A stretch of 64,000 nt of DNA from Trichoderma breve. Taxonomy: Eukaryota; Ascomycota; Sordariomycetes; Hypocreales; Hypocreaceae. The notes beneath the pieces are model-generated. The model ran no database searches. It worked only from the letters and a program-made list of their open reading frames with translations, and was not told where the DNA came from. How positions within the stretch are numbered: position 1 is the first letter of the stretch; the number at the start of each line of letters is the position of its first letter. This document shows, in pieces, positions 12,387 through 24,934 of this stretch. The stretch spans positions 5,580,001-5,644,000 of the forward strand of contig NC_079232.1 of NCBI RefSeq assembly GCF_028502605.1, written 5' to 3'. The position numbers and the translations under genes are program-made.

Positions 12387-14898
12387 ATGGGTCAACCATC
12401 TTTTGCGGCGTCAAACGCCATCATCTATGTGACTTATGGCTTCTTCCTGTGCGTAAACTCAGTCTCAAACTTGCACACGCCCTTCGTCTTTGTCTACCGC
12501 TCTGAAGCGGAGGGACAAAGAGAGAGAGATGAATAAGAAGAAAAAGAAGAAGAAACCCATTTACTTGAAGCTAACATGAATGGATATGCAGCGTCTTGGG
12601 CACGGGCATTGCCTGGAGAATGAGAAAGCAACCCAACACGGAGTTTCTCTCCGGCAACAGGACACAGACTGGTCAGAACACGCAAGAATATGACGCCCTT
12701 TTTTCTCCGGCGCTCATTTTATTCAACTCATTACCCCCCCAATCCCCCGAGTCCTGAAGCTAACTTGTCCGTGTTAATTGCAGCTTGGCCTCTGGCCTTC
12801 AACTTCATCGCCTCTGGTGAGTCGCGAGCGAGGGCAATTTTCTTTGCTCCGTGAAATTTTTGTCGCAGACAGAGACATGTCTACGGAGCGGTAGCAGCAA
12901 CGTCAACTACAGCGCCTTGATCGCACTCAATGAAATTTGAACGGAACTTCGCCTTCATTTTCTCGAAAACGAGTCGAAAACATCAGCAACTTGCGGAAAA
13001 GATGCCCTTATCTAGGAGGCTGAATAGGTTCGTAACCCACAAAAGCAATCTTCGTCTTCTCCCCTCTCTCCCCTGCGATGCGTCTCTCTCATTCTACTAC
13101 TAATCAGAGGAAATTCTGGGGGCTTCACTTCCCTTGCCTTTATAGGCACTGGGAAGGAGGAGAAGATTAAGAGATCAAGATGTCCATCGTTGGAACAAAG
13201 AGGGGGGAGAGGATGCGGCTCACTACGGGCGCCGAGTTGAAGCAGCTTTGCGAGATCCAACCCCGGGTAGATGTAACATGACTTACTTTCTGCCTGCGGG
13301 AGATGTTGCAGCTGCATCAACGAAGCTGAGATTGTACCGTGAATACTCGATCAAGTTAATGCTTGCGTGGGAAACGTGCTGCCGCTCCAGATCCCCTTCC
13401 TTGTACCCTTTCCCGTTATTTGTGTCATGCTGACTGTCGCAGCCTTGGGATCTGGTATCCTGTTCTCGTACCCGGAACTCGCAACTATTGCCGGTGTTCA
13501 GGGTGTCGTCGTTTACGCATTGGCGTCGGCGTTGCCCCTGCTTATTTTCGCTCTTCTTGGCCCCATGATCCGTCGCAAGTGTCCTGATGGATTCGTTTTG
13601 ACGGAGTGGACGCGTAACCGATATGGTACGGTTGCTATGCTGTACTTGAGCTTCATGACGCTTGTTACCTTGTTCCTTTACATGGTTGCCGAGCTGTCCG
13701 CCGTCGGACAAGTCGTCAACGCTCTTACCGGTCTTGATGGGCTCCCGGTCATCATTGTGGAATGCGTGGTTACAACCATTTATACCTGTAAGTGCCCGCA
13801 TATGAGTGGAGTATGATGCGAGGCTCTAGGCTAACATCTATACGCGTACAAGCTCTGGGTGGATTCAGAATCTCGTTCCTCACAGATGTCATTCAAGGAG
13901 CCATGGTGGTTGGGCTCATCATCATCGCCACCATTACCATTGGCGTCAAGGCCGAGATTGACCGCGATCTCATCGACTCCTCAGGCCTCACCAAGGCCAG
14001 TCTCGTGGGATGGCAACTGGTGTACATTCTCCCCGTTGCCGTGCTGACAAACGACTTCTTCCTCTCCAACTTTTGGCTGCGCACCTTTTCATCCAAGACA
14101 GACAAGGACTTGTGGGTTGGCATCTCTGTTGCGACGGTGGCAGTCTTGTGTATCCTCACCCTGGTTGGTGCTACCGGTCTTATTGCTGCATGGACGGGCG
14201 CTTGGCCTGGAGATGACGACATTGACGGATCTCTTGCCTTCTTTGCTCTGCTAGAGCAGCTGCCGAGCTGGGTCGTGGGCATTGTGCTAGTCATGGTTGT
14301 CAGTCTGAGTGTCTCTGCCTTTGACTCTCTGCAGTCGGCCATGATCTCGTCGGCGTCCAACGATCTGTTCCGCAACAAGCTGAACATCTGGATCATCCGA
14401 GTGCTTGTCGTGCTTGTCATCATCCCCACTGTGGTGATTGCGCTCAAGGCTCCGTCCATCTTGCAAATCTTCCTCATCAGCGATCTCGCGTCGGCGGCTA
14501 CGATCCCTGTGCTCTGCATTGGATTGATCGACTCGTTTTACTGGTGGCGCGGATTTGAGGTCGTCGTAGGAGGACTGGGCGGTATTTTGACCGTCTTCAT
14601 CTACGGCGCCATCTACTATGGCGATGCAAAGAGCGGCGGCGAGCTGATTCTGCTCGAGCAGGGCCTCTATGCGGGCGACTGGGGTGCTTTTGGAGCTTTC
14701 GTAGCTGCCCCTGTGGGAGGCATCATCTGGGGCTTCATTGCTTTAGCGCTGAGGCTAGCGGTCCAGTTCACTCTAGCCAAGAGTCGAGGCGAGCGTTTCG
14801 ATGCTCTTGATCGCCCAGTAGCTACGAGTGAAGAGGAGGAGGATGACACCCAGCTCGTGACTGAGATTTCGACCACTGTTGCCGGCAAGTTTTTTTGA
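12387..14898 (+). CDS. Sodium:solute symporter (SSS) family transporter, urea/DUR3-like
   Basis: Multi-spanning plasma-membrane transporter of the solute:sodium symporter superfamily. Fungal members include the urea/polyamine carriers, but the substrate is not determined here. Five exons (12387-12448, 12592-12671, 12784-12816, 13443-13787, 13853-14898) give 521 residues. The joined N-terminus reads through FLSGNRTQT, PLAFNFIAS and LGSGILFSYPELATIAGVQG, which is the expected SSS order. Later motifs are TEWTRNRYGTVAMLYLSFMT, SLGGFRISFLTDVIQGAMVV and SAFDSLQSAMISSASNDLF. Roughly 13 hydrophobic spans can be counted, followed by an acidic tail (SEEEEDD). It is shorter than typical DUR3 (about 650-700 residues), so a DUR3 symbol is not given. 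Intron 3 (12817-13442) is unusually long. Exons 1-3 are short and are the least certain part. Confidence 0.83.
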
Positions 14899-15823
14899 AC
14901 TGTTGACTAGACGGGTGAAGTCATGATGTTGGGAGCAGACGGTATTCCTCTTTTCTTGGATACGTCTAAGAGGAAGAATACGATGATGTGATTAGTGGCA
15001 GGATTGGATAAGAAAGTTAAATGGTGGTGGTGATGGTGGTTGTAATAGTGTGGCAGTAGTGAGTGGTAGTAGTACCTCTCACAGAGCAATCTGGTGGCCA
15101 CGACAGTAATATCGTGGCTGTAGGTGGTTGTAGGAGGTAATGGTAATCATATACTCGAAATGGTCATAATGGAGATTGTACCTGCGCATTGAATTATTCC
15201 CCTTTTGACGGCACATGACCTCGTCTCCATGTCGCCCTGCCCATGTTGTGCTGCAAACTCGGGAAGGAATGAGGTTCAGCGTGATGTAACCTGGATTCGA
15301 TTGGCTGTCCAGTGTCAGAAGTGAGGAGTAAGATGGAAGGGAAGGCGGAAGCAGCCGCACTGGCCTAACCCAAACTCAAAGCCCGCTAAAGAACCCCTCC
15401 AAGCAGCACCCAATTGGGGAGGCTAGCTCCCTAACCCGTGAAAATCTACAGGCGACGCTGACGCTACAGCCTTCCCCTAATCGATCAGACGGATGGATCT
15501 GTGGGAGCTGCCACCTCTTCATAACAAACCAGATATACTGCATTAGCCGCACTTGCATCATCGAGCCGAGCCGAGCGCAGAACCCAGAACCCGCACAGCA
15601 ACAACATACACTCCTCCTCGAGCTTCTGATCTTTTGATCTTAATCTTTACACTTCAAGGTTGCATTTCTTTGCTGAATACTCTACTCAACTAGGCTGAAC
15701 TCAACTCAACTCAACTCACCAAGCTTCCATATCCTCGCTACTCAAAAGAGCTCAGCCTTACCACTTCCTCCTCCTCCAAGCTCATGGCATAAACGACACA
15801 CCTCTCTCTCTCTCCGATTGGTG
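14899..15823. other. intergenic region, SSS transporter to EOS1-like
   Basis: This 925-bp region contains a GGT/GTT-rich tract at about 15020-15075 and, just upstream of the next gene, a short tandem of the 5-mer AACTC (about 15692-15719). The latter is probably in the 5'UTR or promoter of the EOS1-like gene. No coding frame of note is present. Confidence 0.5.
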
Positions 15824-17241
15824 ATGGCAAAGGCGACAACGCCGCCTCCAAGCTACGAGGCCGTGTCCGCCGCTCCTCCTCATCCTCCACATCCTCCACA
15901 TCCTTCACAACACCCTCATCCTCCTCCGCCTCCCATCTCCGTCGCGACGCCGGGCCTCTCCAAACGCCGTCCCGCCTCGTCTCCCTCGTCCCCGACCTCG
16001 TCCAGATCCTGGCCATCGTCGTCCAACCCCTGGTCATCGCCCACCAAGTCTTGGTCATCATCATCATGCCCACCTCCGCCCGCGCCTGTCCTGCGACGTA
16101 ACGTCTCGTCTTCTAGCCTCTCGTCCGGACGGCCTTCCGAACTGACGCCTCTGACCACCAATGGTCCCCTGACCTCGACCTCATCCTCCTCTACTGCTCG
16201 CATGCGCTCCGCCTCCCTCTCCGTCGCCAGAACCGAAAAGCCTCCCATACCGTCTATGCTGCAGCCCCGCGTCGCCGTCGTGCTCAACGTGCCTCAACCA
16301 TGGCATCCCTGGCTCTTCGCCTTGCGACTTTGCTCGATCCTGCCGGCTCTGTGGTGGGGGTTACCCTCGCTACTACGCTTGCTGCTTCACTTCTTGCCAG
16401 GCCCGCCTGATCAGTTCATGCTAGTCAAACAAATTGCCATCTCGGGCAGCAATATGGATGCTCTCCAGACATCTCTCTTGTCCTCGTGCACGCGCGAGGA
16501 AGGTGAAGCAGCAGCGGCGGCGGCGGCGGCAGTCTTGGCGGCACCCTACCCCATTACCGAGACAGCCTTGGCTACAATATGGGTGCGTGCTACATGATTT
16601 TGTTGTGATACTCTCCAGCTACGAACCGTCCGAAACTAACTGGACATCTGGGCGTTCTAGTGCTTTGCCTGCGGCTACCTCGCTTTTTTCTTCACCGACT
16701 GCCTCATGTCTCGATGGTACAATCTCTCTCTCTTCCCGTCCAATTTCCTTCCAAAACTGACACTCAGCTTCCTTGCTCTAGGCTCATCAATTATACCCCT
16801 CATGCCACCTTGGTTCGCCTTGCATCTATCAACGCCGTCAATGCCTACCTTACCCTCACCGTGCTATCCCTTACGGGGGGATTTCAAGATCCGCGACTGC
16901 TCCTCCCCGGCTGGGTCAGCATAGCAACTGTACGGATTAGTCTCGTCTCCCTACACCTCGAAAGATTGCATGGCTAACAAGCTCCGTCTGCATAGTCCCT
17001 CACCATTTGCTACCACGTCACGCATTCCAAAATCAACATTCGAAAAGAAACAATCACCTCGGTCAACGTCTTCTCCATAGCTAGCTACATCACTATGGTT
17101 GTGTTGTTAGCTCACATGCAGTGGTACAAGCCCGACTACCCCACCATGCCCATTGTATCGAAGGGCAGCCGCCTCTGGCAAAACGGCAAACGCCTCTTGG
17201 CCAACGTCAAGGCGCTGATTAACGAACACGCCCAACAGTAA
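15824..17241 (+). CDS. EOS1-like N-glycosylation protein, ER membrane
   Basis: Member of the EOS1 family, ER membrane proteins linked in yeast to N-glycosylation and oxidative-stress tolerance; the biochemical activity is unknown. Exons 15824-16582, 16661-16716, 16782-16929 and 16996-17241 give 402 residues. Start is the ATG at 15824; upstream in-frame codons are not ATG. The first about 150 residues are Pro/Ser-rich and probably disordered (PPSYEAVSAAPPHPPHPPHP). The conserved membrane region begins at HPWLFALRLCSILPALWWG. It then carries CFACGYLAFFFTDCLMSRW, LINYTPHATLVRLASINAVN and SLTICYHVTHSKINIRKETI, the characteristic EOS1 blocks, with about four hydrophobic spans. Exon joins regenerate these conserved blocks exactly, supporting the splice model. 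Family call from pattern, function by analogy. Confidence 0.87.
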
Positions 17242-18436
17242 ACAAAAACCGACAAACGTATCATATGAACAGAAGCGGGGTGGGAGCAAGGGTGTTGCAA
17301 TTCAACAAGCAAAAGAGCGGGAGAAAGAAGAAAGAAAGGAGAGCATGAGGAGGAAGGAGACGAGGAAAGAAAAAAGCGAAAGTGTTTGTGTTTGGACAGA
17401 GTCGGATATACCAGCGTCTTTCCATGTTTCTCTTTGCGACGACGTCAAAGTTTGAGAGTATTGTTTGGGGTTTTCCTTTTTCCTCTTTGATTTTTTTTTT
17501 ACCGTCTCCCCAGTCTTGGTTCATTCTGGCAATACAGGCGTTGGTGTGTTGGACAAGGGCAGCTTTCTTATTCAATCTTGATTATTTCTCTTTTGCATTA
17601 CCAATATTTTATCTGCTGTACCGATAGAGGTACTTTGCCTTGCCAATATTTGCAGTTTGGTTTTACGTGGCGTTGGTTTACACGATGGGCAAGGCAGTTT
17701 TCCATAATTTCTTCCCGCATTGTCATGTTGTTTAGTTGCCAACATTGTGGGAGAGCTGATTCGCTGGTTCTCTATTTCTCACCACACACATTCTTTTTCT
17801 CTTGAAAAGTCCATTGGAGACATTCACGCACAATCACACTGAATCAAGTCACAATGTACATATCGCGGCATTCGTCGCACCACACTTTCTTGGCATTATT
17901 TCTATTTGCCCTAGACTACGGCTAGGCCCGTCGGACACTTAGACTCGAATGCAGGGGGAATGATGAAATGGCCAGGTTGCAGAATAGTGACCGACTGACA
18001 GAACCAGTTTCCTTGGCCCATAGCCTAGACCCTTTGGTCAAAACGTTAAAAAAAAAAGAAAAAATGGTGCTAACTTGAACCTACTGTGCTGCAGCGCAGC
18101 ATAAGTAGGTGCGTAGTTAAGCCAATAATATAGCCGCCTCTCTATCCCGTCCTCTGTATGGCGTCCGGCCGGCCAGACCTTCAAACAACGCTATTACGCG
18201 CACGCCGGTGGATTGTACCGGAGAGGGCCTCTCATCGCACGAGACTGCTTGCAGCCCCCAGCAGAGGAAGGATGGGCGTACAGCAGTTTCGACTAGACGA
18301 CGGAGGTTGCGGTAGGCGTCTGTGTGAGGTTCACAGGTTGCTCGAGCAGCCCATTCCGACACGCTCATCACCAGCATGCTGTGAAGCCAAGTCGCTGGAA
18401 GGGCGGGCCGGGGCGGCGGCGCGAAAAGAGGACGAT
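17242..18436. other. intergenic region, EOS1-like to eIF1
   Basis: This 1195-bp convergent gap contains A/G-rich then T-rich stretches (about 17320-17520), presumably 3'UTR of the EOS1-like gene and the far 3' flank of eIF1. No gene is recognised. Confidence 0.5.
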
Positions 18437-19210
18437 TTAGGCACCGTGAACGGTGATGTTGTCGGGGTTGAGACCGAGACCGTTCTTCTTGTCAACGAGG
18501 AAATCCATGACCTTCTTGCGTTGGTCGCCCTGGAGTTGGATCACCTCGCCGGCCTTTTCATCATTGACCTTGTTGCCATTGCAAGCTGGGGCAGGTCAGT
18601 ATGGAGATTGCCAGATTGGGGCGCGATAGAAGAGAAGTGACATACCGAATTCCTTCCTGAAGAAGGTGAGAATCTTGCCGGGGTCAAATTTAGCAGGAAG
18701 ACCAGTAACCGTGGTCAGAGACTTGCGACCATTGCGCTCTGTGGCAAGATATTAGCAGCTGTTTTGGGGGAGATGGTGGATGATCGTAAATTGGCCATCG
18801 ATATCGCAGGCGCGACTAAACACAGACCCTGCTCAACGGATAGGGTGAAGGGGGGGAGAACGTACGTTGAATGCGAATATGGATGTGGTTCTCGACCTTT
18901 TTGATATCACCGGTGTCGTCGTCGGCTTCGGCGAAGGGGTCTGTAGCAAGCGAGCGTCGGTCAGCAAGATGAACAAAGTAGATGAATGGATGTGATTGTG
19001 GCATTCAGAAGCAGCGTCTAGGGAGGTGCAAGACTTGTCGACATGCATGAGCGCGCGTTGCGACACATCGCGCACATTGCACACGACAAACAACCAATGC
19101 AGCCCAACCCAAAACAGATGCGAGAGGGGGGCGAAAGAAGCCCAGAGGGAAAAGAGAGAGGAAAACAGCAAGGCAAACGTACCGAAGGACTTGAGATTTT
19201 CGATGGACAT
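18437..19210 (-). CDS. SUI1: Translation initiation factor eIF1 (SUI1)
   Basis: Small factor that binds near the 40S P site and monitors start-codon selection as part of the 43S complex. Four exons (19210-19183, 18940-18866, 18738-18646, 18585-18437) give 114 residues, the usual family length. The joined protein starts MSIENLKSFDPFAEADDDTG, followed by IHIRIQQRNGRKSLTTVTGL, FDPGKILTFFRKEFACNGNK, VIQLQGDQRKKVMDFLVDKK and a terminal NPDNITVHGA. These are the SUI1 signature segments in order. All junctions are GT-AG and frame-keeping. The first exon is only 28 nt and the first intron (18941-19182) is 242 bp. The gene is not visible as a single open frame. Very secure identity. Confidence 0.95.
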
Positions 19211-22200
19211 AAACTCGGATGTTCCGGGGTTTCTCGTGGGAAAAAGGAAAGTTGAGGGAGGCGAGGTTGATGAACCGGCGGCTGCGAAAGGCGACGGTCT
19301 CTGAGGTGTTTTGGTTTTTGGTGATGCGGGACAGAGAAAAAAGGGTCGGCGGGGAGAGGGGCTGAGCGCCTTTTGTGTGTTTTTTATGCGGTGACTCGAC
19401 GAGCTTTTTAAATGCGCTGGCGCAAATGTAGAGGTTGGGCTGGCGACTGGTGATGTGATGACAAGAAGTTTGTGTCAGGTGAGCAACAAATCGAGAAGAA
19501 GTTTGAAGAGGCAAAAGGGGGAGAAACGATGGGAAAAGATTGGTTGAGATTTGATGCACAAAGAAGGTGGGCGAAAGGTGGGGGAGAAGGGAGGGAAGGA
19601 GAAGCCAAGGGAGAATGTTCGAAGCTTGGGGCAGGTGGGCGGTACCTGGCCGTTTGCGGGCAGCCAGGGCGCAGGGCAAGGTACCCGGTACCTTTGAGTT
19701 GTTACGTGGTGGTGACTCTTTAGGGCGGCAGGTGGCCAAGAGAGAGGAGAGAGAGGCTGCTTGGGCTGACCCTGGGCTCCACAGGCAGGCGGTGGGCGGA
19801 AAAGCCTTGGAAACGAGGCGAGGAGCGGGCTCCAGTGCGGAGAGTCTAGTGGACAGACAGGGTACGAAGTGGCTGAAGACGGCACTGGCGAGCCCTACGA
19901 GAAGCAGCATCAGCAGCAGCAACTCCATACAGTGCATCGGGAGTTGCATTGACTTGACGATGCTGCTGTTGCTGTTTGATGCCAATGTGTTGAAGCCAAT
20001 ACTGTTGTCGGTATTTCTGAACAAGAACAGCCCGCTGCAATCACTGCTCTGTACAACATGAATCCTTTTTACTGCCGGGCAGAATCCATGATAACTGTCA
20101 CACACACTGTTGCACAGCGCAATAAGCACCCTAAACCGGCGCCACGCCACACAAACTCAGACTTGACACAAGCCCGCGCAAATGTGCACACCGCCATGTC
20201 GCACTGTCTTGTCTCAGCCATGTTACGCAGTATTACGAGCATTGCCACCAAAGGTGAATTGGGCTCAATTTGGTTGGGTCGGGCTGGGCCTTGGCTGAGC
20301 CGTTGTCGGGCCTCCCGCGAAGTTGGCATGTCTCTCTGTCTGTCACTGGGCTGGGCCGATAGAAGTAAAAGAAAAAGGAGTAGCTGAAATGTAGTAATGC
20401 GTCCCAAAGTAAGCACTTCATTCGCCCTGCAGATGAATTAGTTTTTGCATCTGCTCCGTACATACGGCTTTGTTGCGTCAACAGGAATGCAGACAGTACA
20501 AGACGCAACTCTCGAGTGACTTCATTTCGCTGCTCCGATAAAACACATCCACACACACACACACACAAGTGCCGTTGCCCAGTCTCGGGACATGAATATT
20601 CCGACTGCTTATCGCTGCATTTGCGCGTTATGTAATAAACTGAGAGCACTGCGCACAAGCCAAGACGTCGTAGCTGCACGGACTCGGAGTGTGAGTAATA
20701 GCTGGCGGGACGACACTGGCAGTCAGTTTGTTCGTTTTTGTTAGTTTTGGCGCATGTTTTTAATTCTCACTCAGCAAACCAGCACAGCTTCGTCGTGTTA
20801 TTCATCCAACCACACAGCACCGCTTATTATTGCTCCCGACTTATCGCTGCGCTTGCAATGACAAGTCACATATGCATGGCGACACCGCCCAGAAACCGCA
20901 TCGTCACTGGATAAATGCGCCAATAAAGGAGAAAGAAAAAGGGGCCGTTTCAATGTAGTATGTTCGTACAGGGTAGCCAGCCTGAGACAAAAAAGTGACA
21001 TGGCTCTTGCTGGGTTTTCGCACCAATGCACTTTGTAGCTACCTCCTCTTGGGCTTGTAAAGCAAATTATCGTGTCCAAGCGCACTTGGTAATGCGACAA
21101 GACGAGTTTCGTGGACTCCATTATCGTCGGAATAAGTCGGTTCGATGGTTACACAAAGAACATTGAGAGATAAGCATATCAATGATGCCATAACTGGTAC
21201 CTAAGTTGTTCTCAGGTACTTGGTAGATACCTACCTTCGTGGAGGATTTTTGGCAGCGGTTGAACCCGTAGAGTATTAGAGCAGCTTTGTCGCGCGCCAC
21301 GAGGCTCTGTCTGGGTCAAAACACGGCCAATACACGTGGCGTCTCGCCTTATCGGAGGGCATTTTGAGGTTCCTCGCAACCCCACAGCGGAAGCAACAGC
21401 GGAAGCCATCTCGAGGCAGCTCCCGAAAGATAGAAGTTTGAGCAGCGCCAAGTGGGATGTGGGAGAGTGTAAATGTAAATTTCTACAGCTTGAAACTCGA
21501 GCGCGCAGCCTGGCTACGAGCTTAATATATGTGGAATGGAACCCGTAGAATAATCGTATTAAACAGCGCTTCTCAACGGACACAATCTCAAACCGTAACT
21601 GGCTTACCTTTCTTCATTCCCCATTTCACCCACCATCTTTCATCTCTCATTCGTCTTTTTCACGTTACACAAAGCAACAGGCATCATGCTCCCAAACCCA
21701 TTCTCTTGCATTTTCTTCATACCGGCATCTTCCCCGACTGGCAGATCATCTCGCCAAAGTGTTCCATTCGCATCGTCTTGCATGGCCAAGCGAGAAAAAA
21801 CCACCACCGGAAGCCGATCCGACTGGTAAAAATGAATCAAACCCCGGCATGCAAATCGACTGGCATCACGCCGCGGAAGCAGATCCGGTTGGCAGTCGTC
21901 GATGAAATCCCTTCACCGGGGAAGCGTTCCAGAGGCATGGATATCGTCGAATCCTTGAAATTCTCATGCACCGGCTTTGGATCCGATAGGTAACTTTTGG
22001 GGAGGGGATCTCAGGTGTGGTTGTTCGGTTGCAGGTGTTGTGCATCCGCGATGCATCTTCACCTCCATCCGCGTGTTTTCTTTTTTCTCATGCACCGGAA
22101 GCACTTCCGATTGGGAAAAATCGTTTGACGATGGAGCCATTATCAGGGATTCGATGCGGACGATCGTCACCGGGGAAGTTCACCCTTGTATCCGGAGCGT

Positions 22201-22974
22201 GACCAGTTGCCCTTCGGTGTTCGTACGCAGTATGGCTGTCAAGGCTGTGTAGAGTCGCAGCGGCGTTGAAGGAGTGGGCTAAAGCGAAAGCCATTCAATA
22301 GCGCCGAACTCGTACGAGAACTGTAAGAGTCTGGCCCCAGCCCACTGGGACACTCTAACAAATCATATTGATTGAGCATCGACGCAAGCAGAGTGACAGA
22401 GTCGCGATAGTCTCAAGTCAAGAGCTTCCCAATGTAGAGCCTCGACTGTAGAAATAGAACAAGAAACTCCTTTAATAGCTGGGCTACGTCATTTCCCATT
22501 CTGGTGGGTTCAAGACACGCCCCAAGTTGCCAGTTTCGGACCCCCATTTTTTCTCTTGTTATCGATTAAGAAAAATCAACAAAGTCCACTCAAATTAGAA
22601 GCAGAACAAGCTCAAAGCCAATCTGGCAATCCACTAGATCTGCGATACCTCCTGTCCAGACACACAACCTAAAAAAGGGGGAAACCAGATCGACTCCCGA
22701 TCCAGTCTTGCCCAAACGAGGTGCAGTGCAGATTGAGGGGCTCACCAGACCCTTTGGAGGGGTCGCTGAAGAAAAAAAAAAACTCCCGAACCTTGACTGA
22801 TCCGTCCCATGCAGCCAACGGACATCAGCCCTAAGCTTACCCTTGCCGTTCACAGTCACTCCTGATAATCCTTTCCGAGGTCCCGGCAAGCAAGTCATCT
22901 TCAGTCCCAATCGAGGTTAGATACACACATTCAGATACTGTACAGCTACAGAATAGACTCGTCATTTATCTGCC
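19211..22974. other. long intergenic region, eIF1 to TRM44
   Basis: This 3764-bp region lies between divergent start codons. The part near 19211-20100 is probably eIF1 promoter and 5'UTR. A short CA run lies near 20551-20566. The interval 21723-22184 holds a cluster of CGG-N8-CCG elements described separately. Several open frames of 60-150 codons exist but none shows a recognisable domain or convincing splicing, so none is called. Confidence 0.5.
21723..22184 (+). repeat. cluster of everted CGG-N8-CCG elements
   Basis: Six sites share CGG, eight bases, then CCG or a one-base variant: 21723-21736, 21808-21821, 21845-21858 (ends TCG), 21874-21887, 21972-21985 and 22096-22109. Five of them are followed by a GACTGG/GGTTGG/GATTGG-like tail, and several are preceded by CACC or CATGCACC. 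Two further weaker members at 21917-21930 and 22171-22184 keep the CACCGG start but have lost the CCG half. The cluster lies 0.8-1.25 kb before the TRM44 start. Spacers are dissimilar in sequence and length. Confidence 0.6.
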
Positions 22975-24744
22975 ATGAAGTTTCAGCCGCGAGAGCTTCC
23001 GCTGGGGTCACCGCCCTTCTTTGAAGATGAGGCCAACCGCACGTGGGTGCCCCTGTACAGCCATGCCTGCTCCTTTGGGCCGGACATCTTTGTGGACAAG
23101 ATGATGAATCTCATCAAGAATCCCAATCTCAACTCGAGCTGGCTGTTTCGAGCTGACATTCTGTACGACGAGGCCAAGACAACTGGCAACACCAACAGCA
23201 TCGGCAGCAGCAGCAGTGCCACGAATGCTGATAGTCTTACTGGCAACACTGCCGCTAGTAGTAATACTAAGCCTGCTCCTGTAGATGCCGGTGTCGGTGC
23301 CGTTGCCGATGCTAATGCTCATGCTAGCCCAGATGCTACCGTTGAGGATGAAGCACCCAAGCATCACGAGACCCAGCCGCCATCCCGGACGGACTCCGAG
23401 GTTCGCCCCGTCACCGTTGAGATACGCGGCATGACCCTTGGGCGCACCCTCGTCCGCAGACTCATCCCCAGGAACGAGCGGAGAGACAAGCCCCTGGAGC
23501 AGACATGCGCCTTTTTCACGACCACCAAGCCGGCACAGGATGGACATGACATCAGTTCCACGGCACTTGCGTCTGGATCTGGAACTAGATCTGAATCTGG
23601 ATCGAGATCCGAATCTCCATCTCCATCCACACTCGTCATATATATGCCCCATTCGTCCTCCGCAGACAGTCTCCCCTTTTATCACCCCAAAGTCCAAGGT
23701 ATCGCGCATCTGCACCAGTGGGACGAAGCAGGCAAAGGCACAATATCCATTCACTTCCTCCCCTATCCAGATCACCCTTTGAGCGACGCGAGGCTACAAC
23801 GGACAGCCTACCACCTTCTCGAGATCATCGACAAACACGGCCACGGTGCCGCCGAGGGCTATGTCAAGAGAGTCAATCACGATTTGGTCATCCCCCAGGG
23901 CAGATTTCAGAACCGGTACGCACTTCTCAAGAGCAAGTATGCTCGTCAGCTGGTCGATTCTTGGGCTGAAAAGACGGACCCGTCGAAACACGTCTTTGAA
24001 GACTTGGGGATAGCCGCCTTTCTCATCGAGCTATGGAGCGACATGTATCCCAAGGAGACTGCTACCTTCCCAGGCTTTGTTGACATTGGCTGCGGAAACG
24101 GGCTGCTGGTCTACCTGCTGACACAGGAGGGCTACTCTGGATGGGGCTTCGACGCGAGAGAGCGCAAGTCGTGGGCTCAGTACCGGACGGGGGGCCAGGC
24201 TTCCCCCTCTGGCTCGTCTCTCGAGGAGCGGCTGCTGCTCCCAGCCATGGTCTCGAGAAGCGGTCAAGACCAGGCCAATGCCGACGCCAACAATGAGTCA
24301 AGTGACCTATCCGATGGCGTCGTACATGACGGCGTCTTCCCGCCGGGCACATTCATCATTTCCAACCACGCCGACGAGCTGACCCCCTGGACGCCAATTC
24401 TTGCCGCCTGCTCGAGGTGTCCCTTTATCATGATCCCCTGTTGCAGCCACAACCTCACCGGGGACAAGTTCCGCGCACCCCCTCCCCAGGACAAGACCAA
24501 GGCCAAGTCGACGTATGCGTCGCTAGTCGACTGGGTTTCCAGGATTGCGGAAGATTGCGGCTGGAAGGTCGAGACCGAGATGCTGCGAATCCCCAGCACC
24601 AGGAACACTTGTTTGCTGGGGAGGACCCGCACGCGAGAGGTGCCAGAGGCGGACATCGTCGCTCTCATCGCAAAGTACGGCGGCACGGGGGGCTACTACG
24701 AAAACGTGGCCAAGCTGATCAAGTCTGGCCCGAGAGGTCATTAA
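22975..24744 (+). CDS. TRM44: tRNA (uracil-2'-O)-methyltransferase TRM44
   Basis: S-adenosylmethionine-dependent enzyme that methylates the 2'-O of U44 in tRNA(Ser) in the cytoplasm. The single exon encodes 589 residues, near the yeast length of about 567. The N-terminus has [21 protein letters not shown] low-complexity Asn/Ser/Ala insert spans about residues 65-145. The core has [20 protein letters not shown], then the SAM-binding motif [20 protein letters not shown] and [12 protein letters not shown]. Further on are [17 protein letters not shown] and the C-terminal [16 protein letters not shown]. These are the conserved TRM44 blocks. Start ATG at 22975 follows a CT/A-rich leader. The 3' neighbour is convergent, with a 217-bp gap. 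Confidence 0.93.
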   Translation: MKFQPRELPLGSPPFFEDEANRTWVPLYSHACSFGPDIFVDKMMNLIKNPNLNSSWLFRADILYDEAKTTGNTNSIGSSSSATNADSLTGNTAASSNTKPAPVDAGVGAVADANAHASPDATVEDEAPKHHETQPPSRTDSEVRPVTVEIRGMTLGRTLVRRLIPRNERRDKPLEQTCAFFTTTKPAQDGHDISSTALASGSGTRSESGSRSESPSPSTLVIYMPHSSSADSLPFYHPKVQGIAHLHQWDEAGKGTISIHFLPYPDHPLSDARLQRTAYHLLEIIDKHGHGAAEGYVKRVNHDLVIPQGRFQNRYALLKSKYARQLVDSWAEKTDPSKHVFEDLGIAAFLIELWSDMYPKETATFPGFVDIGCGNGLLVYLLTQEGYSGWGFDARERKSWAQYRTGGQASPSGSSLEERLLLPAMVSRSGQDQANADANNESSDLSDGVVHDGVFPPGTFIISNHADELTPWTPILAACSRCPFIMIPCCSHNLTGDKFRAPPPQDKTKAKSTYASLVDWVSRIAEDCGWKVETEMLRIPSTRNTCLLGRTRTREVPEADIVALIAKYGGTGGYYENVAKLIKSGPRGH

Positions 24745-24934
24745 TGGTTTGATGGCAGATGGTGAATTTTCCATCTCCCTGGGGTTGGATTCACTACGAT
24801 TCAAGGGCGTTTTGCTGTTAAAACTTCCCTATAAGGTTTATAAAGTTTTTGGAATACAGGCGCTCCGTATGGGAGTGCTGAGCGAGAAGACAAACAGGAA
24901 CAAAATGGCTTGAGTGACAATGGCAAATTGGACC

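Noticed and set aside
13363..13587. 74-codon frame overlapping the transporter exon
   Set aside because: Wrong frame relative to the conserved SSS sequence.
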